This document shows, piece after piece, positions 8,592 through 17,668 of a stretch of 64,000 nucleotides of DNA. Source of the stretch: Rhizobium leguminosarum. GTDB lineage: Bacteria; Pseudomonadota; Alphaproteobacteria; Rhizobiales; Rhizobiaceae. Numbering within the stretch: the first letter of the stretch is position 1; each line of letters starts with the position of its first letter. A program made the translations under genes and the position numbers. The stretch lies in assembly GCF_017876795.1 (NCBI RefSeq), contig NZ_JAGIOR010000001.1, positions 1,126,501-1,190,500 of the forward strand, written 5' to 3'. The notes under the pieces are model-generated. The model worked only from the letters and a program-made list of their open reading frames with translations, searched no databases and was not told where the DNA came from.

Positions 8592-9529
8592 GCAGCGGGC
8601 GCCCTCCGCGGATCGCCTGCGACCGGGTTATCCGAGTGCAAGTTTTCACGGGCGGCGTCGAGGAAGGCACGAAGCTTCGGCATCTGCGATGCACCCCTGG
8701 GATAATAGAGATACAGCCCCGGTTCCTCGATGGAGGTGGCCGGCAATATCTGTCGCAGCCGGCCTTCGGCGATGTCGCCACGCACCAGCGGCTCGAAGAG
8801 ATAGGCGATGCCGATGCCGGCAAGCGCCAGATCCCGGGCGGCCGTCTGATCGGAGACCCGCACCGGACCGCTGAGCGCGACCGACAGGATCTCGCCGGCA
8901 TCCAGCAATTCCCAGGCATAGATGTCGCCGCCGGTGATATGGCGATAGCCGATACAGCGATGTTCCGTCAGTGCCGCGACCGTTGTCGGGGCGCCGTGGC
9001 GTTCGAGATAGTCAGGGGCGGCGACCATGATCGCCTGAAAGGGCGGCGTCAGGCGCATCGCGATCATATCCTGCGCGATCATGCCGCCGAGGCGTATCCC
9101 AGCATCGAAGCCGCCGCCGACGATATCGACCAGCGCTTCGTCGCTGACGGTTTCGACGGTGAGTGCCGCATGCCTGCGGGCGAGCCGGGTGAGGATATCC
9201 GTCAGTGCCAGCGGAAAGGCGATGCGCGGCATGCTGATCCTCAGCGTGCCGGTGATGCTGCCGCTTGCCGCCTTCTGTCGCTCCAGCGTTTCGGCGACAC
9301 TCTCAAGCGCCGGCCTGATCGCCGCGATGAAATGCTCTCCCGCTTCCGTCAGGGCGACGCTCCGTGTCGTGCGGGCAAAGAGGCGCGTGCCGAGCCGCTT
9401 TTCCACCACCCTGACGGCATGACTGACGGCCGAGGCGCTCATACCGAGTTCCATTGCCGCAGCGGCGAAGCCGCCGAGCCGCGAAACGCTTAAGATGACG
9501 GGAAGATGATGAAGCAGATCGCGATCCAT
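8588..9529 (-). CDS. LysR family transcriptional regulator
   Basis: A 313-residue LysR-type regulator. The N-terminal winged helix-turn-helix (residues about 5-62) shows GGFAAAAMELGMSASAVSHA, followed by the linker helix and a periplasmic-binding-protein-like effector domain starting at TGTLRISMPRIAFPLAL. It is divergent from a short-chain dehydrogenase gene 102 bp away, the usual arrangement in which the LysR protein controls its neighbour. A 10-bp palindrome ATTCATGAAT (9528-9537) overlaps its start region and could be part of an autoregulatory site, though it is short. Confidence 0.92.
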   Translation of the reverse strand: MDRDLLHHLPVILSVSRLGGFAAAAMELGMSASAVSHAVRVVEKRLGTRLFARTTRSVALTEAGEHFIAAIRPALESVAETLERQKAASGSITGTLRISMPRIAFPLALTDILTRLARRHAALTVETVSDEALVDIVGGGFDAGIRLGGMIAQDMIAMRLTPPFQAIMVAAPDYLERHGAPTTVAALTEHRCIGYRHITGGDIYAWELLDAGEILSVALSGPVRVSDQTAARDLALAGIGIAYLFEPLVRGDIAEGRLRQILPATSIEEPGLYLYYPRGASQMPKLRAFLDAARENLHSDNPVAGDPRRAPAA

Positions 9530-9631
9530 TCATGAATGATATCGCACACCGAATGAGAAATCAGGCCAATTATGTCAGGGCGCCTGGTTTGATAGGTCTC
9601 TTCCCGTCGGAACAGGACGAGGAAAAAGAGG

Positions 9632-10234
9632 ATGCGTATCTTGATCATCGGTGGCGGCGGCACGATCGGGCGGAAGGTCGCCGCCGCATTGGGAAGCAGG
9701 CATGAGATCGTCGCGGCGGGGCGCTCGGGTGGCGATGTGCGTGTCGATATCACCGAGCCGGCCTCGATCCGGGCGATGTTCGAGGCGCTCCCGGATCTCG
9801 ATGCCTGCATCGCGACGGCCGCCTCCGGCGGCCGGGATGATTTTCCCGCCATGCTGGCCGCGGATATGTTGGCAGGACTGAACGGTAAGCTCTACGGGCA
9901 GATCAATCTCGTGCTGATCGGCCAGCATTTCCTGAGGGACGGCGGCCGGTTTACGCTGACATCGGGCATGCTGAGCGAGGATCCGGCACCCGGCTTCATG
10001 TCGGGAGCGGTGATCAGCGGCGCGCTCGATGCCTTCGTTCGCGCCGCGGCGCTGGAATTGCCGCGTGGTCAGAGGGTGAATGCCGTCAGCCCCGGCATGG
10101 TCGAGGATTCACTCTCGCTCTATGGCGAGAGCTTTCCCGGCTATAATGCCGTGCCGATGGGCCGTCTGATCAATGCCTATGTCAAGACGATCGAAAGCGG
10201 CATGACCGGCCAGATCCTCAGGGAGCATGGCTGA
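9632..10234 (+). CDS. Short-chain dehydrogenase/reductase-like protein
   Basis: A 200-residue Rossmann-fold protein. The start MRILIIGGGGTIGRKVAAAL shows the GxxGxIG nucleotide-binding loop, and VNAVSPGMVEDS matches the NxxxPG region of classical SDRs. The usual active-site Tyr-x-x-x-Lys is not visible: the aligned segment reads FMSGAVISGALDAF. It is thus an atypical SDR or has a different chemistry. It is divergent from the LysR regulator and probably under its control. Confidence 0.82.
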   Translation: MRILIIGGGGTIGRKVAAALGSRHEIVAAGRSGGDVRVDITEPASIRAMFEALPDLDACIATAASGGRDDFPAMLAADMLAGLNGKLYGQINLVLIGQHFLRDGGRFTLTSGMLSEDPAPGFMSGAVISGALDAFVRAAALELPRGQRVNAVSPGMVEDSLSLYGESFPGYNAVPMGRLINAYVKTIESGMTGQILREHG

Positions 10235-10252
10235 TCGGCGCTTAGTCAGGTC

Positions 10253-11182
10253 TCAACTGCCGATATGCCGCTGGCCGCGTTTTCTCGCGAGGGCGATCTG
10301 GTGCTGCCGCTGACGATAACGCAGCCGGTCTTCTTCGGTCCGCGTGTGGTAGCAGTGGCTGCAGGAAACGCCTTCCTCGTAGTGCGGCGAGGTGACTTCT
10401 TCTGAAGTGATCGGGTTGCGGCAGGCGTGGCATAGCCTGTGTTCGCCTTGCTTCAGCCCATGCTCGACGGATACGCGCTCGTCGAAGACGAAGCAGGCGC
10501 CATCCCATAGGCTTTCGTCCTGCGGCACTTCCTCGAGATATTTCAGGATGCCGCCCTTCAGGTGATAGACCTCGTCGAAGCCCTCAGCCTTCATGAAGGC
10601 GGTGGCCTTCTCGCAGCGTATGCCGCCGGTGCAGTACATGGCGACCTTCGGCTTGTTGTGCAGGCCTGGATTGCCGCGCACCCAATCGGGAAATTCGCGG
10701 AAAGTCTTGGTCTTCGGGTCCAGCGCGCCGCGAAAGGTGCCGATCGCCGTTTCGTAATCGTTGCGGGTGTCGATGACGATCGTATCCGGATCGGAAATCA
10801 GCGCGTTCCAGTCCTGAGGCGCCACATAGGTGCCGACCACCTTGTTGGGGTCGATGTCCTCGACGCCCATGGTGACGATTTCCTTTTTCAGCTTCACCTT
10901 CATGCGCAGGAAGGGCATTTTCGAGGCGCGGCTTTCCTTATGGTCCAGGCTTGAAAATTCCGGTTGGGCGCGCAGAAAGGAAAGCACGGCGTAAATGCCG
11001 GCATCCGGGCCGGCGATCGTGCCATTGATGCCCTCATGCGCGACAAGCAGCGTCCCCTTGACGCCGTTCTCCTCGCAAAGCGTCTGCAGCGGGCTCTGCA
11101 GGCTGGCAAAGCGCGGCACGGAAACGAAATGGTAGAGTGCGGCCACGAGGAAAGGGCTGGTGTGTGTAAGGCTGTCGGTCAT
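10253..11182 (-). CDS. trhO: tRNA uridine(34) hydroxylase TrhO (rhodanese-like, UPF0176)
   Basis: A 309-residue cytosolic protein of the YceA/UPF0176 family. Members are known to hydroxylate uridine 34 of certain tRNAs to 5-hydroxyuridine using oxygen. I start it at the ATG at 11182 (MTDSLTH); the longer frame adds 37 residues without family features. The N-terminal acylphosphatase-like domain includes [14 protein letters not shown]. The central rhodanese domain carries the conserved [11 protein letters not shown] with the catalytic cysteine, and the C-terminal section holds the CHACRN and CSHCYH cysteine pairs. It is transcribed separately from the VOC gene at 11253. Confidence 0.93.
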   Translation of the reverse strand: MTDSLTHTSPFLVAALYHFVSVPRFASLQSPLQTLCEENGVKGTLLVAHEGINGTIAGPDAGIYAVLSFLRAQPEFSSLDHKESRASKMPFLRMKVKLKKEIVTMGVEDIDPNKVVGTYVAPQDWNALISDPDTIVIDTRNDYETAIGTFRGALDPKTKTFREFPDWVRGNPGLHNKPKVAMYCTGGIRCEKATAFMKAEGFDEVYHLKGGILKYLEEVPQDESLWDGACFVFDERVSVEHGLKQGEHRLCHACRNPITSEEVTSPHYEEGVSCSHCYHTRTEEDRLRYRQRQHQIALARKRGQRHIGS

Positions 11183-11252
11183 GGGGCGGAAATACAGAAA
11201 ATCGGCGGCTCGCGCAATTGCCTTCACTGGAGGCGGCTTGGCGGATGACCGA

Positions 11253-11729
11253 TTACGCTTTCGCTCGCCATTCGGAAAATGGCCGCACGCCAAAGTTTCG
11301 GTCGGGAGTGTCGTCGAGGATGCTGATGAACTCGATCGAGTGTCCGTCGGGATCCTTAAAATAGATAGACAACGCCGGCATCCAGCCGAGAACCACCGAC
11401 TCCGTCACCGGTTCACCAGTAAAGCCGAGTGGCTCCACACCCTTTGCCCTGAGGAGGGCGGGCGCCTGCAGCACGCCGTCGGCGGTCATGCGGAAGGCGA
11501 TATGCAGCCGCATCTTCAGGGGCCCGGTTCCGGTTTCCCAAAGGCCAAGCATGCCGGTCTTCCTGTCGTCCACCCAGAGGAAAGCGACTTTGCGCTCCTC
11601 GAACGAGGCCGCCGGTTCGGGCCCGACGACATCGCGGTAGAAATCGGTGGAGGTCTGGAGATCGGCAACGGTCAGATGGGTCTCGTAGAGTCCCAGCAGC
11701 TTTGGCATCGCGGTATTTTCGGCGGTCAT
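11253..11729 (-). CDS. VOC/glyoxalase family protein
   Basis: A 158-residue protein of the vicinal oxygen chelate fold. I use the ATG at 11729 ([12 protein letters not shown]), preceded by GAGGAAG. The first half begins [21 protein letters not shown] and the second half ends [17 protein letters not shown], the two marks of the glyoxalase/bleomycin-resistance family, with H and E as probable metal ligands. The reaction is unknown. It lies 70 bp upstream of trhO on the same strand. Confidence 0.86.
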   Translation of the reverse strand: MTAENTAMPKLLGLYETHLTVADLQTSTDFYRDVVGPEPAASFEERKVAFLWVDDRKTGMLGLWETGTGPLKMRLHIAFRMTADGVLQAPALLRAKGVEPLGFTGEPVTESVVLGWMPALSIYFKDPDGHSIEFISILDDTPDRNFGVRPFSEWRAKA

Positions 11730-11843
11730 TTCTTCCTCGCGGGTCAGGGCTCTAGTCGTTTGACCACCGGAGGCTAGGACCTCAAGATTAGTTGAGGTCA
11801 ATAGATTTTTCTTGGGAGAATTCAGATGCGCTGGCGTGGCCTC

Positions 11844-12767
11844 TCAACTCCCGGCCGTCAACCAGAGAAGCTCGATGCGCTGCGCTTCCTCGTCGGGCTC
11901 GTCGGCGAAGACGGTTTCGGCTTTGACAAGCGCTTGCCGCCGGTCTTCCTGCTGGCGGAAGATGATGGCGTCGAGCAGATGGGCCAGGTCGTCATTGCGG
12001 GTGAAGAGCTGGGGCTCGGCCTCGACCAGTTCGGAGAGCACGGCAAGATCGTGGATGTGGCCGAGATCCTCGGCAAGTTCCTTGGCCGCATCACGCTTGG
12101 CCTTCATCGCGCCGGGCCAGACGTCGCGCAAAAGGCCGTGATAAAGCTGATAGTCGTAGGTGCGTTTGCGCAAATCGTGGAAATCGTCGGCCGATGCCTC
12201 GCCGTGGCAGGCCGCAAGTGCTGCCTTGGCCTTCCCAGCGGTGCGGCGCCAACTCTTTGCCATCATGCGGGCAGTCTTGCGGTGGCTGCCATCGAAGGAG
12301 ACTGCATCCAAGGCGGCGATCGCCTCCTTCAGAACGTCCGAGGTTTCCGCCAGTCGACGTTCAAGGCCGCTTTCGGCTTCCGCCATCCAGTCACGTCGTC
12401 CTTCGAGAACCGTGACGATGCGGCCGAGCGCCTCACTCTCCTCGTTCCCGCGTGCTGCATGCTGCAGATATTGCGCCGTGCCGATGAGGGCGGCAGCGTC
12501 GCGGATCGCAGACAGCGACTGCGCGGCATCGCGCAGCCTGGCGTTTTCGCGGCTCCGAAAATCCGGCACCTTGCGGGCCACGAGGCGGTAGAGCGAACGC
12601 AATCGTTTCAGATTTTTGCGGAAGGAATGGATCGCCTTATGTGCGCCGTCCGGCCGCTCCTCAAGAACCGTGATGGCGCGTTCCAATTGCTCGGTCGCGA
12701 CGCTGCGGAACTCGTCGGTAAAATCGGCGTCAGGCCGAATGCGATAGCCCATGCCTGTCATGCCCAT
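11844..12767 (-). CDS. CHAD domain protein
   Basis: A 307-residue all-helical protein made almost wholly of a CHAD domain, with conserved histidines and basic residues such as GAHKAIHSFRKNLKRLRSLYRL near residues 40-62 and DDFHDLRKRTYDYQLY further on. CHAD domains bind polyphosphate and often accompany CYTH triphosphatases. The start could be the ATG at 12767 or a later one (MGYRIRP); either overlaps the 3' end of the CYTH gene, so the two are translated in tandem. The role is probably polyphosphate-related (inference from family and neighbour). Confidence 0.87.
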   Translation of the reverse strand: MGMTGMGYRIRPDADFTDEFRSVATEQLERAITVLEERPDGAHKAIHSFRKNLKRLRSLYRLVARKVPDFRSRENARLRDAAQSLSAIRDAAALIGTAQYLQHAARGNEESEALGRIVTVLEGRRDWMAEAESGLERRLAETSDVLKEAIAALDAVSFDGSHRKTARMMAKSWRRTAGKAKAALAACHGEASADDFHDLRKRTYDYQLYHGLLRDVWPGAMKAKRDAAKELAEDLGHIHDLAVLSELVEAEPQLFTRNDDLAHLLDAIIFRQQEDRRQALVKAETVFADEPDEEAQRIELLWLTAGS

Positions 12768-13218
12768 ATTCTGTGGCGAGGGCCTGGTTGGAATAGCGGG
12801 AATCGCCGGTCACTTCGCGGCCGAGCCAGGCGGGCAGAGCCGGATCGTCGGTTTCCGCCGTCATCTCCACCTCGGCAATCACCAGCCCGCGATGCTCGCC
12901 GGCAAAGACATCGACCTCCCAGACGAAGCCTTCGTGCGGAACCCGGTAGCGCGTCTTCTCGATGACGATACCGATCGCGTTCTGCAACAGCTCTTTGGCA
13001 TCAGCGATCGGGAGGTCGTATTCGAATTCGTCGCGGGTAATGGTGCTGCGGCCGATCTTGATCGTCAGTCTCGCCTTCCTGTCGTCGAGGATGCGCACGC
13101 GGACGGAACGATCGTCCATCGAGGCGATATAACCCTGCTTCAGGACAGACTTGGTCTCGACGGCGGAACGCCATCCATCGCTGCGTACGAGAAACTTCCG
13201 CTCGATCTCTTTCGCCAT
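12730..13218 (-). CDS. CYTH domain protein (triphosphate tunnel metalloenzyme)
   Basis: A 162-residue protein of the CYTH/TTM family. The ATG at 13218 gives MAKEIERKFLV with the signature ExExK at residues 4-8. Alternating charged strands follow (RVRILDDRKARLTIKIGR, EFEYDLP, KTRYRV, WEVDVFAGEHRGLVIAEVE), as expected for a tunnel fold that binds triphosphate and divalent metal. Single-domain bacterial members most often hydrolyse inorganic triphosphate; adenylate cyclase activity is known for a minority. The CHAD gene follows with an overlap, so this is the fused CYTH-CHAD protein of other bacteria split into two. Confidence 0.9.
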   Translation of the reverse strand: MAKEIERKFLVRSDGWRSAVETKSVLKQGYIASMDDRSVRVRILDDRKARLTIKIGRSTITRDEFEYDLPIADAKELLQNAIGIVIEKTRYRVPHEGFVWEVDVFAGEHRGLVIAEVEMTAETDDPALPAWLGREVTGDSRYSNQALATEYGHDRHGLSHSA

Positions 13219-13371
13219 ATCGGTGAACCTTTTGTGACGATTGCGGCACGGTAGACCAATTTCCACGCATTTCATACCCATCTTGTCATGTCGTCTGGTT
13301 TTATCTCGACAAGGTTGGACGGGGGCGTTATTCGGGGACGAATTCAATCGTTTCAAGGAGGTCGCGCGACC

Positions 13372-14010
13372 ATGGGCGAGAAAACAGAGAAGCTCCTTTC
13401 CATCCTGAAACTCCAGCCTGTCGTTCCGGTCTTGATCGTCGACGATGCGAAGTCGGCCGTGTCGCTGGCCCGCGCGCTCGTTGCGGGCGGTCTGAAGGCG
13501 ATCGAGATCACCATGCGCACGCCGGCGGCACTCGAGGCCGTACGCGCCGTCGCCGCCGAGGTCGAGGGCGCCGAAGTCGGCGCCGGCACGATCCTCAATG
13601 CCGCTCATTGGGAAGCCGCCGTCGAGGCCGGTTCGAAATTCATCGTCAGCCCCGGCACGACGCAGGAACTGCTTGATGCCGCTGCCGATTCCGATGTGCC
13701 GCTGCTTCCCGGCGCGGCGACCGCCAGCGAAGTCATGGCGTTGCGCGAAGAAGGCTACCAGGTGCTGAAATTCTTCCCGGCAGAGCAGGCCGGTGGCGCC
13801 GCTCTCCTCAAGGCGCTCTCCTCGCCGCTTGCCGGCACGCTGTTCTGCCCGACCGGCGGCATTTCGCTGAAGAATGCCATTGATTATCTCTCGCTGCCGA
13901 ACGTCATCTGCGTCGGCGGCTCCTGGGTGGCGCCGAAGGAGCTGGTCGCAGCCGGCGACTGGGCGGGGATCACCAGGCTCGCGGCAGAAGCGGCGGCGCT
14001 GAAGGCCTGA
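13372..14010 (+). CDS. eda: 2-dehydro-3-deoxyphosphogluconate (KDPG) aldolase
   Basis: A 212-residue class I aldolase that splits KDPG to pyruvate and glyceraldehyde 3-phosphate, the last step of the Entner-Doudoroff pathway, in the cytosol. The ATG at 13372 follows AAGGAGG. Active-site marks are present: E45 and R49 in IEITMRTP, and the Schiff-base lysine K133 in VLKFFPAEQAGG. FCPTGGI forms the phosphate-binding region. No edd gene is adjacent, so eda stands alone here and its partners must lie elsewhere. The gene starts on the strand opposite to the CYTH gene. Confidence 0.93.
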   Translation: MGEKTEKLLSILKLQPVVPVLIVDDAKSAVSLARALVAGGLKAIEITMRTPAALEAVRAVAAEVEGAEVGAGTILNAAHWEAAVEAGSKFIVSPGTTQELLDAAADSDVPLLPGAATASEVMALREEGYQVLKFFPAEQAGGAALLKALSSPLAGTLFCPTGGISLKNAIDYLSLPNVICVGGSWVAPKELVAAGDWAGITRLAAEAAALKA

Positions 14011-14123
14011 GGTCTGCAGGCGGCGGGGAGCCTCACGCTACAACCCCGCTCACCGCAGATTTGTATTCCAGCCGTCGCAAACCTATGTACGCCTCCCAGC
14101 TTCAAACAGGGAGATGACGAGGA

Positions 14124-14843
14124 ATGTTCGACGCAAAGAAGCTTCTCGACCAGTTTTTGGGTTCGCAGGTGCCGGGTCTCGGCGGTTCGGTCCGCGACAG
14201 GGCGGGTGACGCGGCCCAGACGGCCAGGAACAATCCGCTGGCGACAGGCGCGATCGCCGCCGCGCTTCTCGGCACCAAGACAGGCCGGGGTATTGCCGGC
14301 AATGCACTGGCGATCGGCGGTCTTGCCGCCATTGCTGGCCTTGGCTACCAGGCCTACAAAAATTATCAGGCGGGGCAAGCGCCGGCGGCCCCCTCGGATG
14401 CACCCTCGGCAAACAATCCGGTTCTGCTGCCGCCGCCTGTCGAATCCGGTTTCGGGCCGACGTCGCCTGCCGGCAGCAACGAATTCGTGCTGGTGCTGAT
14501 CCGCGCGATGATCGCCGCCGCCAAGGCCGACGGCCATATCGACGATGCCGAACGCGCCCTCATCATGGACAAGGTCAAGGCCGCCGATGTCAGCGGCGAA
14601 GCTGCCGCCTTCATCGAGCGCGAACTCGCTTCACCGACCGATATTGATGCGTTGGTCGCCGCCGCAACGACGGAAGAACAGCGCGTCGAACTCTACACCG
14701 CCTCGCGGCTCACCATCGAGCCGGATTCGCGCGCCGAGCGCGGTTATCTCGATCTGCTTGCCGGCAGGCTCGGCCTTGCCGACCAATTGGTCGATCATAT
14801 CGAGGCGACGGTGTCCTCCGCGAAAGTTACCTTGTCCCAGTGA
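14124..14843 (+). CDS. DUF533 / TerB-like protein (YebE family)
   Basis: A 239-residue protein. The N-terminal part has a Gly/Ala-rich stretch (residues about 45-75, ATGAIAAALLGTK and IGGLAAIAGLGYQAYKNY) that may insert in or touch the membrane. A Pro/Ala-rich linker follows, then a C-terminal TerB-like helical domain (ANNPV to the end) with AMIAAAKADGHIDDAERALI, the acidic motif of the DUF533/TerB group. The function of the family is not established. The stop codon lies in the first unit of a 14-bp tandem duplication (see 14835-14866). Confidence 0.85.
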   Translation: MFDAKKLLDQFLGSQVPGLGGSVRDRAGDAAQTARNNPLATGAIAAALLGTKTGRGIAGNALAIGGLAAIAGLGYQAYKNYQAGQAPAAPSDAPSANNPVLLPPPVESGFGPTSPAGSNEFVLVLIRAMIAAAKADGHIDDAERALIMDKVKAADVSGEAAAFIERELASPTDIDALVAAATTEEQRVELYTASRLTIEPDSRAERGYLDLLAGRLGLADQLVDHIEATVSSAKVTLSQ

Positions 14844-14934
14844 TTGGGTCCCAGTGATTGGGTCATAGTAACATCTAGGCCGGTTGCCTTTGTCAGGCGG
14901 CTGGCCTATCCACTCCTAGACAAGGGGAGTGAAC

Positions 14935-15630
14935 ATGCGCGATCTTGCAAATTTCAAGGGCTGCCCGGCGCCGAAGCCGGTCACGCTGAAGGGCCGTTTC
15001 GTTACTGTCGAACCCTATCGGCGCGCCGAACATCTCGAAGCGTTGTGGGACGGGCTTGGCGGCATGGGCATCAACCCGTTGCTTCTCTATTTTGCGCAGG
15101 ACGATTTCTCCGGCATCGAGGATTTCGCCAACTGGCTTGAAACCGTCTACACCAAGTCTGGCTGGCTCACCCATATCTTCCGCGACAATGCCACCGGCAA
15201 GATTCTGGGCATGGCGAACTACATGCGAGCCGACCCGGCAAACGGCGTCGTCGAGATCGGCGGGGTAGCGCACGGATCCGAGATGAAGCGTTCGCCTCTG
15301 TCGACCGAAGTGCATTATCTGATGGCCAAGCATGTCTTCGAGGATCTCGGCTACCGCCGCTACGAATGGAAATGCGACAATAACAACGAGGCGAGCAAGA
15401 CGACGGCCGCCCGTTACGGCTTCAGCTTCGAAGGGGTCTTCCGCCAGCACATGATCTCCAAGCGTCGCAACCGTGACACTGCCTGGTTCTCGATGATCGA
15501 TACGGAATGGCCACTGATCAACGATGCCTTCGAAACCTGGCTTTCGCCGGAAAATTTCGACGCCGCCGGCAACCAGATCCGCCGCCTGCAAGATATTCGT
15601 GCCGATCTGGAAAAGGAAAGGCTCGCGTGA
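14935..15630 (+). CDS. GNAT acetyltransferase, RimJ/RimL type
   Basis: A 231-residue GNAT-fold protein of the RimJ/RimL-like group that acetylates proteins or small amines with acetyl-CoA. I use the ATG at 14935, with AGGGGAG six bases before it; a GTG two codons earlier overlaps the ribosome site. Typical features are LGMANYMRADPANGVVEIGG, the later YEWKCDNNNEASKTTAARYG, and FEGVFRQHMI. Its stop overlaps the GTG start of a small membrane protein, so the two are co-translated. The substrate is not known. Confidence 0.88.
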   Translation: MRDLANFKGCPAPKPVTLKGRFVTVEPYRRAEHLEALWDGLGGMGINPLLLYFAQDDFSGIEDFANWLETVYTKSGWLTHIFRDNATGKILGMANYMRADPANGVVEIGGVAHGSEMKRSPLSTEVHYLMAKHVFEDLGYRRYEWKCDNNNEASKTTAARYGFSFEGVFRQHMISKRRNRDTAWFSMIDTEWPLINDAFETWLSPENFDAAGNQIRRLQDIRADLEKERLA

Positions 15631-15833
15631 GCCCGGAGAGCCGCTCGCAAGCCATTGCCGCCGCCGTTATCCTCTTCGGCGCCGGCCTGGTCATCTATTT
15701 CCTGCCAAGCATCGTGCTGTGGATCGGCAATTTCTCACCGACGCTCGGCATCGCAGTCGGCGCCGGCCTGATCCTGGCGTTTTTCGCGGTCTTCTGGCTA
15801 CGGGCGCGCTATCAGCGCGGCCGGGGGAAATAG
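15627..15833 (+). CDS. Small two-helix membrane protein
   Basis: A 68-residue protein with two hydrophobic helices (residues about 9-32 and 38-58) and a basic C-terminus (RARYQRGRGK). I start it at the GTG at 15627, which overlaps the TGA of the acetyltransferase in a GTGA arrangement; the longer open frame lies inside that gene. I do not recognise a family. It ends one base before the stop of the convergent NicO gene. Coupling to the acetyltransferase gene suggests joint expression, but no function can be inferred. Confidence 0.68.
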   Translation: MSPESRSQAIAAAVILFGAGLVIYFLPSIVLWIGNFSPTLGIAVGAGLILAFFAVFWLRARYQRGRGK

Positions 15834-15834
15834 T

Positions 15835-16911
15835 TTATCCCTGCAGCGAAGCCGCAAGCAGCAGGGCGCCCATCAGCATGACGAGCACGGCGCCGAGGAT
15901 TTCGATGGCGTTGCCGATCCAGATCGAGGCGGTGGAGCCGCGCCCGGAGAGGCGCACAGCAGCACTCTTGGCGGTGACGGCAAGCGTGGCAAGCAGGGAA
16001 ACGGTAATCGCCGTGCCGAGCGACATGGCGGCGACCGACAGCACGCCGCCGAGATAGAGCCCGTTCAGCAGCGAGAAGGTCATCACCAGCAATGCGCCGG
16101 AGCAAGGGCGAAGACCGACGGCGACGATTGCCGACCAGGCCTCGCGAGCACTGAACCTGTCGCCGGCGAGCAGGGCCGGATCAGGCACATGGGCATTGCC
16201 GCAGGTCTCGCAGGCCATGCCGGGAACGAAGGTATGGCCCGCGTCGACAGGCTGCGCCTTGCCGTTGAAGGCACAGGCCTGGCGTTCGGCGGCATTGTCC
16301 TTCCAGTCGAGCATCATGCTGACCGGACCGGCAGGCGTCGCCACCAGACGGCGGCGCGGCATGTTGGCCACCATCGAGCGCAGTTTGCGAAACAGCAGCC
16401 AGCCGCCGAAGAGGATGACCATGATGAAGCTTGCGATCTCCATCGCATGGGTCGCCGCCGTCAACGTGATGCCGGTGCCGCGTAGCACCAGCCAGGCGCC
16501 GCCGACCAGCGCCACTGCCATGACGCCCTGGACGAAGGCCGAAATGAAGGAAATCACTACGCCGCGCTTCAGCTCGATCTCGTTGGCGATCATATAGGAG
16601 GAGATGACCGCCTTGCCGTGGCCGGGACCCGCGGCATGGAAGACGCCATAGGCGAAGGAGAGGCCAATCAGCGAGGTCAACTGCCATGGGTCTTGGCGCA
16701 TGCCCTTTAACGCACCGGTCAGCGCTCGGTAAAAGGCCTGCTGCTCATAGTTCACATAGAGCAAGAGCGGTGCGAGCGGCCCGCCGGTCGGCTGGAAGCT
16801 CGGCTCCGCCGTGCCGATGCCGAGCGGCGATTGCGCATGGACAAGGCTTGCCGCCGCCAGGAGCGCCAAGGCAGCGGCGGAAAAGATGAAGGGCAGGCGT
16901 TTTGTCAGCAT
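15835..16911 (-). CDS. Nickel/cobalt transporter, NicO/RcnA family
   Basis: A 358-residue inner-membrane protein of the NicO family of nickel and cobalt carriers. It has an N-terminal signal-like helix and about six further membrane segments. GVFHAAGPGHGKAVISSYM contains the conserved HxxxPGHGK metal-site region, and VGLRPCSGALLVM is the second family signature. A cysteine- and histidine-bearing loop (HTFVPGMACETCGNAH) lies between. The upstream DUF1007 gene overlaps it by 7 bases; such DUF1007-NicO pairs are common in Rhizobiales. Direction of transport, uptake or efflux, cannot be told. Confidence 0.88.
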   Translation of the reverse strand: MLTKRLPFIFSAAALALLAAASLVHAQSPLGIGTAEPSFQPTGGPLAPLLLYVNYEQQAFYRALTGALKGMRQDPWQLTSLIGLSFAYGVFHAAGPGHGKAVISSYMIANEIELKRGVVISFISAFVQGVMAVALVGGAWLVLRGTGITLTAATHAMEIASFIMVILFGGWLLFRKLRSMVANMPRRRLVATPAGPVSMMLDWKDNAAERQACAFNGKAQPVDAGHTFVPGMACETCGNAHVPDPALLAGDRFSAREAWSAIVAVGLRPCSGALLVMTFSLLNGLYLGGVLSVAAMSLGTAITVSLLATLAVTAKSAAVRLSGRGSTASIWIGNAIEILGAVLVMLMGALLLAASLQG

Positions 16912-17546
16912 GTGACCTCCAGCCGGGTGGCGAAGAGTTTGGACATGTTGGTGCCGGTGGGATCGTTGAAGAAGGCGTCCGTCAGCGACTGCTTGTTCTG
17001 CGAGATCACCTGGTCGGCATCGGGTCGGACCACCTGATGTTTGCAGGCCTTGAAGCCGTCGCCGACGATTGCCAGTTCGTTGTCGGTGGGAAAGTCGATC
17101 GAGGTGTAGAGTGTCGGGTCGTAGACGCCGAAGGTGAGCCTGCCCTTAAGCGGCATCTTCTCCACCGGCTTGACCGCGAAGAACATCAGCAGCTGGCCGT
17201 CCTTGTAGTCGACATGGATGATGTCGGGCTTCTGAACGGTGATGTTCTTTCCGTTGATCGTCAGGTTCATGTAGTAATCATATTCGGCAAGCGACTGCTT
17301 TACCGTTTTTCCGACCTCCGCGAGCTCGTTCGGCTCCAGCTTCAGATCGGTGTTCTTGTCGAAATCCATGACCACTGAGGAAGAGAAGACTTCGTCGAAG
17401 CGCCAGACGTTGCGCAGTTCCTCGACGTTGCCATCCTTGTCGGCGACGACCTCGAGGCGGGCCTCCACGAAGATGTGCGGATGGGCAAGGGCGGCGGCCG
17501 GCGCCAGCGAAACAAGCGCGGCCATCAGTATCGTCGAATATCTCAT
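16905..17546 (-). CDS. DUF1007 family periplasmic protein
   Basis: A 213-residue exported protein with a Sec signal peptide (MRYSTILMAALVSLAPAAALA) followed by HPHIFVEARLEVV, the family's N-terminal histidine motif, which could bind nickel or cobalt. The body is beta-rich. It overlaps the start of the NicO transporter by 7 bases, so both are made from one transcript; a metal-delivery role in the periplasm is the natural inference. The function of DUF1007 has not been established to my knowledge. Confidence 0.87.
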   Translation of the reverse strand: MRYSTILMAALVSLAPAAALAHPHIFVEARLEVVADKDGNVEELRNVWRFDEVFSSSVVMDFDKNTDLKLEPNELAEVGKTVKQSLAEYDYYMNLTINGKNITVQKPDIIHVDYKDGQLLMFFAVKPVEKMPLKGRLTFGVYDPTLYTSIDFPTDNELAIVGDGFKACKHQVVRPDADQVISQNKQSLTDAFFNDPTGTNMSKLFATRLEVTC

Positions 17547-17668
17547 CTATTCCGCTGCCCTGTTCGGTGACTCTGACTTCTTGCCAGAAATTGGGACGGA
17601 ATTGGGACCGGATTCCGTACTGGATTCAGATAGCAGCGGGTCGCGATGTCGCATCCGCAAGGGCCGCG

